Below are positions 48,773-57,704 of a DNA stretch of 64,000 bases, in pieces. This DNA comes from Reyranella massiliensis 521 (lineage in GTDB: Bacteria; Pseudomonadota; Alphaproteobacteria; Reyranellales; Reyranellaceae). Under the pieces are notes generated by a model that ran no database searches, was not told where the DNA came from, and saw only the letters and a list, made by a program, of their open reading frames with translations. Location: contig NZ_HE997181.1 of the NCBI RefSeq assembly GCF_000312425.1, forward strand, positions 1,795,829-1,859,828, read 5' to 3'. Position 1 is the first letter of the stretch. Each line of letters opens with the position of its first letter. The translations under genes and the position numbers were made by a program.

Positions 48773-50005
48773 CTACGGCCGCTTCATCTTGCAGGTCGTC
48801 GGAACTTCGGTTTCCTTCGCCGCAGACATGCCGACGGTCTTGAAGCCGAACGGGGTCTTTTCGAGTTTCTTCGACACGTCGTCGGACATCACGGAGACGT
48901 AGAGCGGCTGATAGAACTGATGGTCCGCGGCGCGGACGTACGTGTCGCCCAGGGGGCTCTTGAAGGCCATCGTCTCCAGCTTTTCGGCGACGGCCTTCGG
49001 GTCGGTAGTCTTTGCCTCGTCCATGCTCTGCGCCAGCATCGTGACCACGGTGTTCAGCCGGTAGAAGAAGAGGTCGCGATTGTACTTCTTGCCGAACTCC
49101 TCGGCCAGCTTCTCGGATGTCGCTTCGGGCACGTTCATGTGCCACTCGCTGACGGCGAACACACGGCCGACACCTGCCGCACCGAGCGCGGTAACGCCGC
49201 CCTCGCCATTGGCGAAGTAGGTGAACCATTTGACGGGCAGGCCGAGTTCGCCGCCAGTTTTTACGAGCTGATTGAGATCGTTGCCCCAGTTTGCGGAGAT
49301 CACGGCGTCGGCGCCCGTCGCGCGAATCTTCGCAATGTACGGCGTGAAGTCAGTGACCTTCTGGAGAGGAATCAGCTCGTCGCCGACGATCTGGATGTCC
49401 GGCCGCTTGTCTTTCAGCATTTGCGTAGCTGCCGTGCGCACGGCCTTGCCGAACGAGTAGTCCTGATTGAACAGGTAGACCTTCTTGATCGAAGGGTCCT
49501 TCTGGATCTGATTGGTGATGGCCGCCGTCCGAATGTTGACGTCTGCATCGAAGCGGAAATGCCAGAAGCTGCATTTGTCGTTCGTCAGTACGGGGTCGAG
49601 GGCCGCGAAGTTAATGTAGAGCACCGATTTGTCGGGATTGCGGCGATTGTGCTTCTCAAGGAAGTCCACGATTGCGCCGGCCACGGCCGAGCTGTTGCCG
49701 TGGAATACGTAGCGCGCGCCTGCATCGATCGCCTTTTGCAGCTGTATGATCGTTTCCTGCGGGTCGAACTTGTTGTCGAAGGCGACGACGTCGAACTTCC
49801 TGCCGCCGAGTACGCCACCGGCCGCGTTCTGCTTTTCGGCAAAGAACTGCAGATGCTGTCGCATGCTCTCGCCGATGAAGCCGTTCGGACCTGACTGACC
49901 GTCGATCAGGGCGAGCTTCACGGTCGAGGCGTCTTGGGCGGGAGCGGGGCCGGTCAGGGCCAATGCGGCGAGCGCGGTGCTTGCCAGGATACGGGCGAAT
50001 TTCAT
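48773..50005 (-). CDS. Periplasmic amino acid/amide-type binding protein, system 2
   Basis: 410 residues from ATG 50005 with G-G-A-G-G just upstream. The signal peptide runs to A-P-A-Q near residue 24. Type-1 periplasmic fold of the LivJ/AmiC class: L-A-L-I-D-G-Q-S-G-P-N-G and N-A-A-G-G-V-L-G-G-R-K, V-F-H-G-N-S-S-A-V-A-G-A. The ligand is not decided; such proteins bind amino acids, amides, aromatic acids or short-chain compounds. It is the first gene of the system 2 operon, downstream of a perfect operator-like palindrome. Confidence 0.9.
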   Translation of the reverse strand: MKFARILASTALAALALTGPAPAQDASTVKLALIDGQSGPNGFIGESMRQHLQFFAEKQNAAGGVLGGRKFDVVAFDNKFDPQETIIQLQKAIDAGARYVFHGNSSAVAGAIVDFLEKHNRRNPDKSVLYINFAALDPVLTNDKCSFWHFRFDADVNIRTAAITNQIQKDPSIKKVYLFNQDYSFGKAVRTAATQMLKDKRPDIQIVGDELIPLQKVTDFTPYIAKIRATGADAVISANWGNDLNQLVKTGGELGLPVKWFTYFANGEGGVTALGAAGVGRVFAVSEWHMNVPEATSEKLAEEFGKKYNRDLFFYRLNTVVTMLAQSMDEAKTTDPKAVAEKLETMAFKSPLGDTYVRAADHQFYQPLYVSVMSDDVSKKLEKTPFGFKTVGMSAAKETEVPTTCKMKRP

Positions 50006-50103
50006 GGGTTTTCCTCCTTTGCACCAGCGTTGTGGTGCGACGACGCGCCTGCAGTTGCGCATCGTCGTTATCTGGCGGGCCGGGGTCTCTCGAGTCAAGG
50101 TCT

Positions 50104-50122
50104 TTGTGATCACAGATCACAA
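50104..50122. promoter_or_regulatory. Operator-like palindrome upstream of Liv system 2
   Basis: Perfect inverted repeat TTGTGATC-ACA-GATCACAA, 99 bases before the binding-protein start and 35 bases after the end of the GntR gene. FadR/FCD-type GntR proteins bind such short palindromes. A related copy lies upstream of the GntR gene at 51093-51111. Confidence 0.75.
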
Positions 50123-50157
50123 GATTTAGATTGTTCGTATTGCCAGATACGGGGCGA

Positions 50158-51000
50158 TCAGCGTGATCGTCCGCCAGGCGTCCTTGCGGCTTCGCCTGGC
50201 GATGTCGCGTTGCGCCGACGGACCTTCTTTCCTCCCGCTCCGCCGGCTGGAGCCAAGGCTGGGTGAGGCGCGTCTTCGTCGTCCCGGGAGGCAATCTCTC
50301 GCTGCTTCTGCTCTTCCAGCAGATGGTCGACGATTACTTTCTCCGCGCGGCGAATGTCGCGCGTGATTCCGGCAGCGGCGGCGCGTCCATTGCCGGATCT
50401 CAGTGCGGCGAGAATCTGACGGTGCGGGTGATCGTCGCTTCTGATTGCTATGCCGCCGTAGATGTCGCTGCGCACGACATAGCTGAGCTGCGGGCCGACC
50501 CGCAGCCAGAGGCTTTCGATCAGCCGCAGCAGCAAGGCACGTCGAGCTGCAACGTAGACGAGGTGGTGAAACTCCCGATTAAGGCGGAGTGCTGCCTCCA
50601 GATCGCGCACGTCGGAGGCTTCTTCGAGCGTCGTGAGCACCCGTTCGAGCCGATCCAATTCGCGCGGCGTGATGCGGGTCGCCGCTTCGGCAGCCGCCTT
50701 GCTTTCGAGTGCCACGCGAATAAGGCAGAGTTCTTCGTAGTCGGTCGGACTGAGGATCGGAACCGTCAGCGTGCCGCCGGCCGAACCGACGAGCGCATTC
50801 TCTGCCTCAAGCCGCCGCAGGGCTTCCCGTATCGGCATCATGCTTGTGCCGAGAGCGTCGGCCAGCTCGCGGATGACGATGCGCTGGCCGGGCAGCATCT
50901 TGCCTGCAACGAGAGCGTCCCTGATCCGGTCGTAAACCTTTTCATGGACGGTGGAGTGGCTCACCGGAGAGAAGTCAGGGAGCCTCATTGAATTCTTCAT
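50158..51000 (-). CDS. GntR-family (FCD domain) transcriptional regulator
   Basis: 280 residues from ATG 51000; in-frame ATGs at 51042, 51027 and 50985 are alternatives. The winged helix (about 15-75) has V-Y-D-R-I-R-D-A-L-V-A-G-K-M-L-P-G-Q-R-I and L-G-T-S-M-M-P-I-R-E-A-L-R-R-L-E-A-E-N-A-L; an all-helical FCD ligand domain (about 85-215) follows with the metal-site type R-E-F-H-H-L-V. The C-terminus is a basic, Pro/Gly-rich tail. It probably represses the adjacent Liv system 2 and itself through the two palindromes. Confidence 0.88.
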   Translation of the reverse strand: MKNSMRLPDFSPVSHSTVHEKVYDRIRDALVAGKMLPGQRIVIRELADALGTSMMPIREALRRLEAENALVGSAGGTLTVPILSPTDYEELCLIRVALESKAAAEAATRITPRELDRLERVLTTLEEASDVRDLEAALRLNREFHHLVYVAARRALLLRLIESLWLRVGPQLSYVVRSDIYGGIAIRSDDHPHRQILAALRSGNGRAAAAGITRDIRRAEKVIVDHLLEEQKQREIASRDDEDAPHPALAPAGGAGGKKVRRRNATSPGEAARTPGGRSR

Positions 51001-51092
51001 GCGCACTCGTTCTGCTTTTGGTGGCATGCACCAGCGGCGCACATGATCGTCCGATCGCGCGCCATGGCTCCACGTGCACGCAATACTATTCG

Positions 51093-51111
51093 GTTTGATC
51101 AGTGATCACAA
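51093..51111. promoter_or_regulatory. Operator-like palindrome upstream of the GntR gene
   Basis: GTTTGATC-AGT-GATCACAA, with the right half identical to the 50104-50122 site and 6 of 8 positions matching in the left half. It lies about 95 bases upstream of the GntR start, consistent with autoregulation. Confidence 0.65.
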
Positions 51112-51126
51112 GATAGTGCGGCGGCG

Positions 51127-51672
51127 TCAAACCAGCGAGGCGATGAATTCGACGGCCTTGCTGTCGTTGGCGGCCCGCCAAGTCTCGGTGCGATAGAGGC
51201 CGAGCAGACCGTGCACGAGCCCCCAGATGCGGAAGACGCGCGCCTTCGCATCCTTCCTGTCGCCGATGGCAACGATGGACGCAGCCGTGACGCGGCGAAC
51301 CGCTGGGCCGATTCCGGAGGCCGCGCCGTACCATTTGCGCAACGGCATGGAGAACATGAGGTCGTAGAGATGTCCGTTCTCGAGCGCGAAGCGGGCATAG
51401 CTGCTCGCGAGCTGGCGCGGCTCACCGGGCGGCACTTTTTCGAGCGCATCGGCAAGGTGGGCGAAGCCTGCGGCGGCCACCTCGACCTTGAGCGCATCGA
51501 GAGAGGCGAAGTGGCGATAGAGCGCGCGATGATTGACGCCGATCCGTTCGGCCACGGCACGCAAGGTCAGCGCGTCGCGGCCGCCCGTGGCGAGGAGCGC
51601 GAGCGCGGCTTCGACCGCGGCGCGTCTGGCATCGCCGTGGTGGAAGGTCTCGCGCGTCGGCTTACGGGGCAC
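51127..51672 (-). CDS. TetR-family transcriptional regulator
   Basis: About 181 residues from GTG 51672; a longer in-frame start at 51735 overlaps the upstream hotdog gene and neither has a clear ribosome site. The HTH is A-L-T-L-R-A-V-A-E-R-I-G-V-N-H-R-A-L-Y-R (about 37-56), followed by F-A-S-L-D-A-L, normal for TetR. The C-terminal ligand domain includes F-R-I-W-G-L-V-H-G. It immediately follows, and may control, the upstream hotdog-fold gene, whose start overlaps a palindrome. Confidence 0.85.
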   Translation of the reverse strand: MPRKPTRETFHHGDARRAAVEAALALLATGGRDALTLRAVAERIGVNHRALYRHFASLDALKVEVAAAGFAHLADALEKVPPGEPRQLASSYARFALENGHLYDLMFSMPLRKWYGAASGIGPAVRRVTAASIVAIGDRKDAKARVFRIWGLVHGLLGLYRTETWRAANDSKAVEFIASLV

Positions 51673-51679
51673 GAGGAGG

Positions 51680-52153
51680 CTAGGCGCGGCCGCGCGAGAC
51701 GTGCCAGTTGACCTGCATCTCGCCGATCTCGGCACCGTCTTCGTTCTTCAGGCTGACGACGACGGGAAAGCGCACCTTTCCTTCGGTTTTGACCGTGCTG
51801 AGCAGGGCGTCGGGTTCGCCGTCGACGCGCGCTTCCGCCGACACGCTGCCCTTGGCCGGGCCGAGGTAGCGGATCGTCGCCTCGGCGGCGACCGGCCGGA
51901 CCTCGAACAGGATCGGGGCGAAGGCGCCGGCCATGGCGGCTCCCGACGCGGTTTCGCCGAGCGCGAAGAGGGCGGCCGCATGTTGCGTGCCGATATGGTT
52001 CAGGCCCTCGGGCCGGAAGGGCAGGTGCGCCGAAGCGTGGCCCTTTCCGATCGCGTCGATCTCGACGCCGGCATGACGGGCGAACGGGACGCTCCGGCCC
52101 AGCTGGGTGCGGATCGTGTCGTAGAGCATGGTGCGGGCGTTGAATGTCTCCAT
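51680..52153 (-). CDS. DUF4442/hotdog-fold thioesterase-like protein
   Basis: 157 residues from ATG 52153 (or 160 from ATG 52162). The hotdog core shows L-P-F-R-P-E-G-L-N-H-I-G-T-Q-H-A-A-A-L-F-A-L-G-E-T and a final beta strand G-E-M-Q-V-N-W-H-V, as in DUF4442/PaaI-like acyl-CoA thioesterases. No ribosome site is visible before either start, and both lie within a perfect inverted repeat. A substrate cannot be named. It ends 7 bases before the TetR gene start. Confidence 0.8.
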   Translation of the reverse strand: METFNARTMLYDTIRTQLGRSVPFARHAGVEIDAIGKGHASAHLPFRPEGLNHIGTQHAAALFALGETASGAAMAGAFAPILFEVRPVAAEATIRYLGPAKGSVSAEARVDGEPDALLSTVKTEGKVRFPVVVSLKNEDGAEIGEMQVNWHVSRGRA

Positions 52154-52162
52154 TGGAGACAT
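52144..52162. promoter_or_regulatory. Inverted repeat over the hotdog-gene start
   Basis: ATGTCTCC-ATT-GGAGACAT, 8-base arms with a 3-base centre, overlapping both candidate start codons of the hotdog gene that precedes the TetR gene. The size and symmetry suit a TetR-type operator for autoregulation. Confidence 0.5.
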
Positions 52163-52342
52163 ATAGGCGCTGCCGCGGGCTTTGTCGAGATTCCTCTCGC
52201 AGAACGGCCGCAGCCGGCCGTTTGTCAGGTTCGCGTAAGCATGGAGGACTACGTTTGCTCTCTTGCAGAACAACTGCACGAACAATGAACGCCAGCGGCG
52301 TCTTTGCTGGCGTTCAGGTCATTGCTCGGGGGAAACGACAGC

Positions 52343-52792
52343 GTGAATCGATATTTGAGTAAGGACTTCCTGTCCGGGCTGATGTTCGTCGGCTTCGGCC
52401 TGGCGACGCTCTACTTCGGACAGAAGCTGGCCATCGGCACGGCCGTACGCATGGGGCCGGGCTACGTGCCGCGCATGCTGTCGCTGATCCTCCTGGGATT
52501 GGGCCTCCTAATTTGCGTGTTCGCGCTGATCAATCCCGGCGAGCAGGTCGAGAAGCCGAAGTGGAAGCCGATCACCCTGGTAACCATCGGCATCGTCTGT
52601 TTCGCGCTCCTCCTCGAACGCGCCGGCCTCTTTCCGGCGCTGGTCGTGCTGATCCTGATCTCCTCGCTCGCCGGCGAGGAATTCAAGCTCCTCGAAGTGA
52701 TCGGCAACATCGTGGTGCTGTCGATTCTCTGCGTCATCGTCTTCAAGCTCGGACTGGGCATGAACATCTCGATCCTGCAAGGGGTGTGGTAA
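52343..52792 (+). CDS. tctB: Tripartite tricarboxylate transporter small membrane subunit TctB
   Basis: 149 residues from GTG 52343 (G-G-G-G-G-A 9 bases upstream), with four hydrophobic segments (about 8-25, 42-64, 78-95 and 105-135). F-V-G-F-G-L-A-T-L-Y-F-G and R-M-G-P-G-Y-V-P-R-M are hallmark TctB sequences. With TctA it forms the membrane part of a TTT-family sodium- or proton-driven carboxylate importer. tctA follows after one base. No TctC binding protein is adjacent. Confidence 0.9.
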   Translation: MNRYLSKDFLSGLMFVGFGLATLYFGQKLAIGTAVRMGPGYVPRMLSLILLGLGLLICVFALINPGEQVEKPKWKPITLVTIGIVCFALLLERAGLFPALVVLILISSLAGEEFKLLEVIGNIVVLSILCVIVFKLGLGMNISILQGVW

Positions 52793-52793
52793 G

Positions 52794-54296
52794 ATGGATC
52801 TGCTGCACAATCTGGCCCTCGGACTGGGCGTCGCCGTCAGCCTGCAGAACCTCACTTACGCCTTGCTGGGCTGCATGGTCGGCACGCTGATCGGCGTGCT
52901 GCCCGGCATCGGGCCCGTGGCGACCATCGCCATGCTGCTGCCGATCACCTTCCACCTGCCGCCGACGGCCTCGCTGATCATGCTGGCCGGCATCTATTAC
53001 GGCGCACAGTATGGTGGTTCGACGACCTCGATCCTGGTCAACCTGCCAGGCGAAGCCTCGTCGGTGGTGACCTGTCTCGACGGCTACCAGATGGCCCGCA
53101 ACGGGCGAGCGGGGGCGGCGCTCTCGATCTCGGCGGTAGGTTCGTTCTTCGCCGGCACGGTCGGCACCATCCTGATCGTGCTGTTCGCCGAGCCATTGAC
53201 CCTGATGGCGCAAAAATTCGGTCCGGCCGACTACTGTTCGCTGATGGCGCTGGGCCTGATCGCGGCGATCGTGCTGGCCAGCGGTTCGGTCACTAAGGCC
53301 ATCGCCATGGTCTTCCTCGGCCTGCTGTTCGGCCTGGTCGGCACCGACGTCAACACCGGCGCCCAGCGCTACACGTTCGACATCCCCGAACTCAGCGACG
53401 GCATCGACTTTGCGCCGATCGCGATGGGCCTGTTCGGCATCGCCGAGATCGTGGTCAACCTGGAACGGCATCTCACGCGAACGGGCGCGATCAAGGTTTC
53501 CTCGCTGTGGCCGACCAGAGACGAAATGCGGCGGGCCATTCCCGCAGTCCTGCGCGGCACCACCCTGGGCTCGATCCTCGGCGTGCTGCCGGGCGGTGGT
53601 CCGACGCTGGGTGCCTTCTCGGCCTATACGCTCGAGAAGAAGCTCTCGAAGACGCCGCAGATGTTCGGCAAGGGCGCAGTCGAAGGCGTGGCGGCACCCG
53701 AGGCCGCGAACAATGCCGCAGCGCAGACCTCGTTCATCCCCATGCTGACCCTGGGCATCCCGTCCAACGCCGTGATGGCCCTGATGGTCGGCGCCATGAT
53801 CATCCAGGGCATCCAGCCGGGGCCTGAGGTCATGACCAAGAAGCCGGATCTCTTCTGGGGCATGATCGTCTCGATGTGGATCGGCAACGCCATGCTGGTC
53901 ATCATCAACCTGCCGATGATCGGCATGTGGGTGAAGCTGCTGACGGTGCCGTACCGCTTCCTGGCTCCGGCGATCCTGCTCTTCTGCTGCATCGGCGCGT
54001 ACAGCCTGCAGAACAGCACCTTCCACGTGATGCAGGTCGCCGTCTTCGGCGTGCTGGGCTACATCTTCGTGCGATTGGGCTGCGAGGGCGCGCCGTTCCT
54101 GCTGGGACTGGTGCTGGGACCGCAGATGGAAGAGTACTTCCGTCGCGCTATGCTGCTGTCGCGTGGCGATCCAATGGTCTTCCTCGAACGTCCGATCAGC
54201 CTCGGCCTGTTGATCGCGACGGCTGCTCTGCTGGTCCTGATGGCTCTGCCCAGCGTCAAGAAGGCGCGCGAGGAAGCTTTCCAGGAAGAGGGCTGA
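52794..54296 (+). CDS. tctA: Tripartite tricarboxylate transporter large membrane subunit TctA
   Basis: 500 residues, about 11-12 helices. G-V-L-P-G-I-G-P-V-A-T-I-A-M-L-L-P and Y-Y-G-A-Q-Y-G-G-S-T-T-S-I-L-V-N-L-P-G-E are the TctA family motifs, and V-L-P-G-G-G-P-T-L-G-A-F-S-A-Y is the second-repeat counterpart. It imports tri- or dicarboxylates or related acids with a periplasmic TctC partner encoded elsewhere. Its end overlaps the convergent lactonase gene by 41 bases. Confidence 0.94.
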   Translation: MDLLHNLALGLGVAVSLQNLTYALLGCMVGTLIGVLPGIGPVATIAMLLPITFHLPPTASLIMLAGIYYGAQYGGSTTSILVNLPGEASSVVTCLDGYQMARNGRAGAALSISAVGSFFAGTVGTILIVLFAEPLTLMAQKFGPADYCSLMALGLIAAIVLASGSVTKAIAMVFLGLLFGLVGTDVNTGAQRYTFDIPELSDGIDFAPIAMGLFGIAEIVVNLERHLTRTGAIKVSSLWPTRDEMRRAIPAVLRGTTLGSILGVLPGGGPTLGAFSAYTLEKKLSKTPQMFGKGAVEGVAAPEAANNAAAQTSFIPMLTLGIPSNAVMALMVGAMIIQGIQPGPEVMTKKPDLFWGMIVSMWIGNAMLVIINLPMIGMWVKLLTVPYRFLAPAILLFCCIGAYSLQNSTFHVMQVAVFGVLGYIFVRLGCEGAPFLLGLVLGPQMEEYFRRAMLLSRGDPMVFLERPISLGLLIATAALLVLMALPSVKKAREEAFQEEG

Positions 54297-55350
54297 ACAC
54301 GATACAGGCCGGACTTCCGACCTTTACCCGGAGCCGCGTGGGCATCAGCAAGCCCCCGCGGCCAACGCGGTATCCGACAATCGAATCGCCGCCCTGGTTT
54401 GCGACATAGAGGAAACGCTGCGCGGGATCGAAGGCGAAGAAGCGCGGCGTGCCGCCCTTCGTCGGAACCCATTGGCGTGGCGTGAGCGTGCCCTTACCGG
54501 CGTCGATGCCGAACACGCCGATACTGTCGTGGCCGCGGTTTGACACGTAGACGTTGCGGCCGGCGCGATCGACCCAAATCTCCGCGCCGGTGCTGTAGCC
54601 GGTGAAGTCCGGCGGCGTGGACGGCACGGTCTGCAGGGGTGTCAGTTCGCCGCTGCGGCGACCCTGACGATAGGTCGTGATCGTGGAATCCAGCTCGTTG
54701 ATGACATAGGCCAGCGCCTTGGTCGGATGGAAGTCGATATGGCGCGGGCCGGCACTCGGGCGTGCGGCAACGCGATTGGCTTCGATCAGCACGCCGCGCC
54801 GCCTGTCGAGGCGATAGCCGATCACGCAGTCCGATCCTTTGCAGAGCAGGTAGAAATAGCGGCCCTGCGGATCGAGCGGATTGTGGTGCGGCCGCACGTT
54901 CTTCTGCTCCACGCGATGCGGACCGAGCGGCGCGGTAACGGCCGTCAAGGTGGTGTAAGCACCGAGCGCACCGTCACGCCCGATGGGCAGGGCCGCGATG
55001 GAGTCCGAGCCGTAGTTGCTGACGACCAGAAAGCGGCCGCTGGCGTCGAAGGCGAGGTGGATGGGGTTGAAGCCGCCGGTCGGCTGGCGGTTCAGGACGG
55101 CGATACGGCCGGTTTCCGGGTCGACCGTGTACGACGTCGCCTCGCTGCGATCGCCATGGACCGAATAGAGGCGGGTACCCGCAGCATCGAGCGCAAGGAA
55201 CGAGGGGTTCTCCAGCCCGGCGAGATGCTGGATGTGCCGGAAGGCGCCGCTGCGTGGATCGACGCGATAGACATTGATGCCGTTGCCGCGACCCTGACGC
55301 TCGGGCGTGGTGTAGCTGCCGACATAGGCGAAAAGTCGGTTTGTGCTCAT
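54256..55350 (-). CDS. Lactonase-family seven-bladed propeller protein (6-phosphogluconolactonase-like)
   Basis: 364 residues from ATG 55350. Repeated blade segments such as N-P-S-F-L-A-L-D-A-A-G-T-R-L-Y-S-V, H-L-A-F-D-A-S-G-R-F-L-V-V-S-N-Y and R-F-F-A-F-D-P-A-Q-R-F-L-Y-V-A-N-Q identify the YbhE/lactonase (muconate-lactonizing, Pgl) family. V-G-S-Y-T starts the fold. It may hydrolyse a sugar lactone. A much longer frame running upstream to 56892 is antisense to other genes and rejected. No signal peptide is seen. Confidence 0.9.
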   Translation of the reverse strand: MSTNRLFAYVGSYTTPERQGRGNGINVYRVDPRSGAFRHIQHLAGLENPSFLALDAAGTRLYSVHGDRSEATSYTVDPETGRIAVLNRQPTGGFNPIHLAFDASGRFLVVSNYGSDSIAALPIGRDGALGAYTTLTAVTAPLGPHRVEQKNVRPHHNPLDPQGRYFYLLCKGSDCVIGYRLDRRRGVLIEANRVAARPSAGPRHIDFHPTKALAYVINELDSTITTYRQGRRSGELTPLQTVPSTPPDFTGYSTGAEIWVDRAGRNVYVSNRGHDSIGVFGIDAGKGTLTPRQWVPTKGGTPRFFAFDPAQRFLYVANQGGDSIVGYRVGRGGLLMPTRLRVKVGSPACIVFSPLPGKLPRAPS

Positions 55351-55382
55351 CCCGCCATTGTCGGCGGCCGGTCGACAGAAGG

Positions 55383-56297
55383 TCAACGTACCGCTGCAAC
55401 GATCAACGCGGCGCCCAGGACGACAAGAACGATGCCGGCAAGCTCGCGCCGGCTCACCGATTCGCGAAAGACGCGGCGCGAGACGACATAGCTGAACACG
55501 ACTTCGATCAGGATCAGGGTTCGCACTTGCGATGCCGGCGCGAGGGCCAGCGCCGTCACGTTGGTGAGCGAGGCCAGCGCGCCGGCGACGCCGGCAAAGG
55601 TCGAGACCCGCCATTGCCGCAGCGCTGCCAGGACGATCGTCGGGTTGCGGGCGAGCAACCAGCCGCCGAGCAGCAGCGTCTGCACGAGCTGGCTCCAGAA
55701 GAGCGTCTCGGCCGCAGCAAGGAAGGGCGAGGCGCATTCGAGAGCGAGATTGGCGCCGCGATAGCTGACCGCCGAGATGGCGAAGGTCGCCCCGGAGGCA
55801 AGGCCGTTGAGGGCGGCCGCATCGGTCCAGCTTCGCGCGCCGGTCGCACTGGCATTGAGGCGCGGCGACAGAAGCACGACGCCGCAGGTGGCGAGGCCAA
55901 CGGCCAAAGCCGTCGTCAGCGACAGGGATTCGCCAAGGAACAGGACGGAGAAGATCGCGACCTGGATGACCTCGCTCTTGGAATAGACGAGGCCGATGGC
56001 GAAGCTGCGTGCGGCCATGGCCCGAAGCAGAAAGGCCGTGCCCGCCATCTGGCTGAACGCAGCGGCCGTCACCCAGCCGGCGAAGGTCCAGGTCAGAGTC
56101 GGTAACTCGAATCCGCCGAGCGCGAGGAGGATGCCAAGCCACAATGTCAGTACGGGCATGCCGTAGAGGAAGCGCACCAGCGTTGCGCCGAGCGTGCCCA
56201 GCTCGCCGATCAAGTGTCGCTGCGCGGTATTGCGGGCAGTCTGTGCTGCAGCGGCAAAGACGGTGAGGGGGATCCAGAGCCAGGAAGGAGGAATCAC
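55383..56297 (-). CDS. EamA/DMT-family transporter
   Basis: 304 residues in two EamA halves of about five helices each. The first half includes A-R-N-T-A-Q-R-H-L-I-G-E-L and Y-S-K-S-E-V-I-Q-V-A-I-F-S-V-L-F-L-G-E-S-L; the second ends with L-I-L-I-E-V-V-F-S-Y-V-V-S-R-R-V-F-R-E-S. Such proteins export amino acids or other metabolites. It is 32 bases upstream of the lactonase gene on the same strand. Confidence 0.88.
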   Translation of the reverse strand: MIPPSWLWIPLTVFAAAAQTARNTAQRHLIGELGTLGATLVRFLYGMPVLTLWLGILLALGGFELPTLTWTFAGWVTAAAFSQMAGTAFLLRAMAARSFAIGLVYSKSEVIQVAIFSVLFLGESLSLTTALAVGLATCGVVLLSPRLNASATGARSWTDAAALNGLASGATFAISAVSYRGANLALECASPFLAAAETLFWSQLVQTLLLGGWLLARNPTIVLAALRQWRVSTFAGVAGALASLTNVTALALAPASQVRTLILIEVVFSYVVSRRVFRESVSRRELAGIVLVVLGAALIVAAVR

Positions 56298-56404
56298 GTC
56301 CTTTGCCCGGACCGGTTGCTGCGTTTGACCATGTTGAACAATTGTTCATAAGATCGCGCCAACTGGTCGTCGACCGTAAAAAAGAACGTTTGGGAGTGAA
56401 TGCC

Positions 56405-57673
56405 ATGACTTCGATCGACTTACGCCGTGCTGGCCGTCGCCAGATTCTGAAAGGCGCTGGCGCACTCGCCACAGCCGGCATCATCGGCGCGCCGGCTATC
56501 GTCAAAGGCCAGAGCGGCGCCATCAAGATCGGCGTGCCGACGATCCTGTCGGGCCGCGTCGCCGTGCTCGGCCAGACCAGCGTCGGCGGCCTCAAGGTCG
56601 TGTTCGACAAGGTGAACGAGTCGGGCGGCATCAACGGCCGCAAGATCGAAATGGTCGTTCGCGATTCCAAAGGCGCGCCGCAGGAAGCGGCCAAGGTCAC
56701 GCGCGACCTGATCAACAACGACGGTTGCCAGATCATCATCGACGCCGAGGCCTCGAGCGGCGCTTTTGCGGTGCAGGAAGTGATCCGCGAGATCGGCGTG
56801 CTCTGCATGCACACCAACTCGGAAACCTCGTCGCTGACCGCCGATCCTAAGCTGCATGTCCCGACGGCGTTCCGCACGGCCCGCCAGGGCATTCACGACG
56901 CGATCGGCGGCGGCGACTACGCCGCCAAGATCGCGAAGGCCAAGGGCCTGAAGAAGTGGGCGACCTGCTCGCCGGACTACGCTTACGGCCGCTCGAATAC
57001 GGCCGAGTTCATGGAGTATGCCAAGCACTTTGACGGCAATATCCAGGTAGTCGAGGAATCCTGGCCGAAGCTCTTCCAGCCCGACTACACCGAGGTCGTG
57101 ACCAAGGTGCTGAACGCCAAGGCCGACGCCATGTATTCGGCGTTGTGGGGCGGCGATCTGGTGGCCTTCATCGACCAGGCCAATCTCTACGGCCTGTTCG
57201 ACAAGCAGGCTTCCTTCATGGTCAATCTCGGCGACTACGGCGTCGTCGATCAGGTCAAGCAGTTCCCGCAGGGCGTCTACTCGGGCGGTCGCTACAACCG
57301 CACGGTGCCGCCGACCAAGGAAAACGAGGAGTGGTACCAGAACTACGTCAAGACCCAGAAGCACAAGCCGACCAACTGGTCGTGGGAGAATGACGTGGCG
57401 GCCCAGATGGTCGTCGAGGCGCTCAAGAAGACCAACGGCGACACTAACGGCAAGAAGCTCGCCGAAGTGATCAAGGGCCTGACGATCAAGACACAGTTCG
57501 GCGTCGGCGGCTCGGTGACCATGCGGGCTGAAGACAATACGCTGGTGAATTACATCATCGGTTACGGCGTCTCGCTCTCCAAGGAGCCGTATATTGCCGA
57601 CTTCCAGACCTCGCCCTGGGAGCCGATCTACGAGCTCGAGAAGCAGTGGAAGAAGAAGCAGGGTTACGCCTGA
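56405..57673 (+). CDS. Periplasmic branched-chain amino acid/amide-type binding protein, system 3
   Basis: 422 residues from ATG 56405. The N-terminus R-R-A-G-R-R-Q-I-L-K-G-A-G plus a hydrophobic segment to A-I-V-K-G-Q is a probable Tat signal, unlike the Sec signals of the other two binding proteins. The mature start I-K-I-G-V-P-T-I-L-S-G-R and V-N-E-S-G-G-I-N-G-R-K are LivJ/K-like. Aromatic-rich C-terminal helices suggest an amide or other organic-acid ligand. A 10-bp stem-loop separates it from livH. Confidence 0.89.
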   Translation: MTSIDLRRAGRRQILKGAGALATAGIIGAPAIVKGQSGAIKIGVPTILSGRVAVLGQTSVGGLKVVFDKVNESGGINGRKIEMVVRDSKGAPQEAAKVTRDLINNDGCQIIIDAEASSGAFAVQEVIREIGVLCMHTNSETSSLTADPKLHVPTAFRTARQGIHDAIGGGDYAAKIAKAKGLKKWATCSPDYAYGRSNTAEFMEYAKHFDGNIQVVEESWPKLFQPDYTEVVTKVLNAKADAMYSALWGGDLVAFIDQANLYGLFDKQASFMVNLGDYGVVDQVKQFPQGVYSGGRYNRTVPPTKENEEWYQNYVKTQKHKPTNWSWENDVAAQMVVEALKKTNGDTNGKKLAEVIKGLTIKTQFGVGGSVTMRAEDNTLVNYIIGYGVSLSKEPYIADFQTSPWEPIYELEKQWKKKQGYA

Positions 57674-57704
57674 TCCACTCAGTCGCTGCACTGTTCTCGC
57701 CAGC

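Noticed and set aside
54256..56892. An 878-codon frame on the minus strand
   Set aside because: Only the part from 55350 downward is the lactonase; the upstream part is antisense to the EamA gene region and the binding-protein gene and has no domain.
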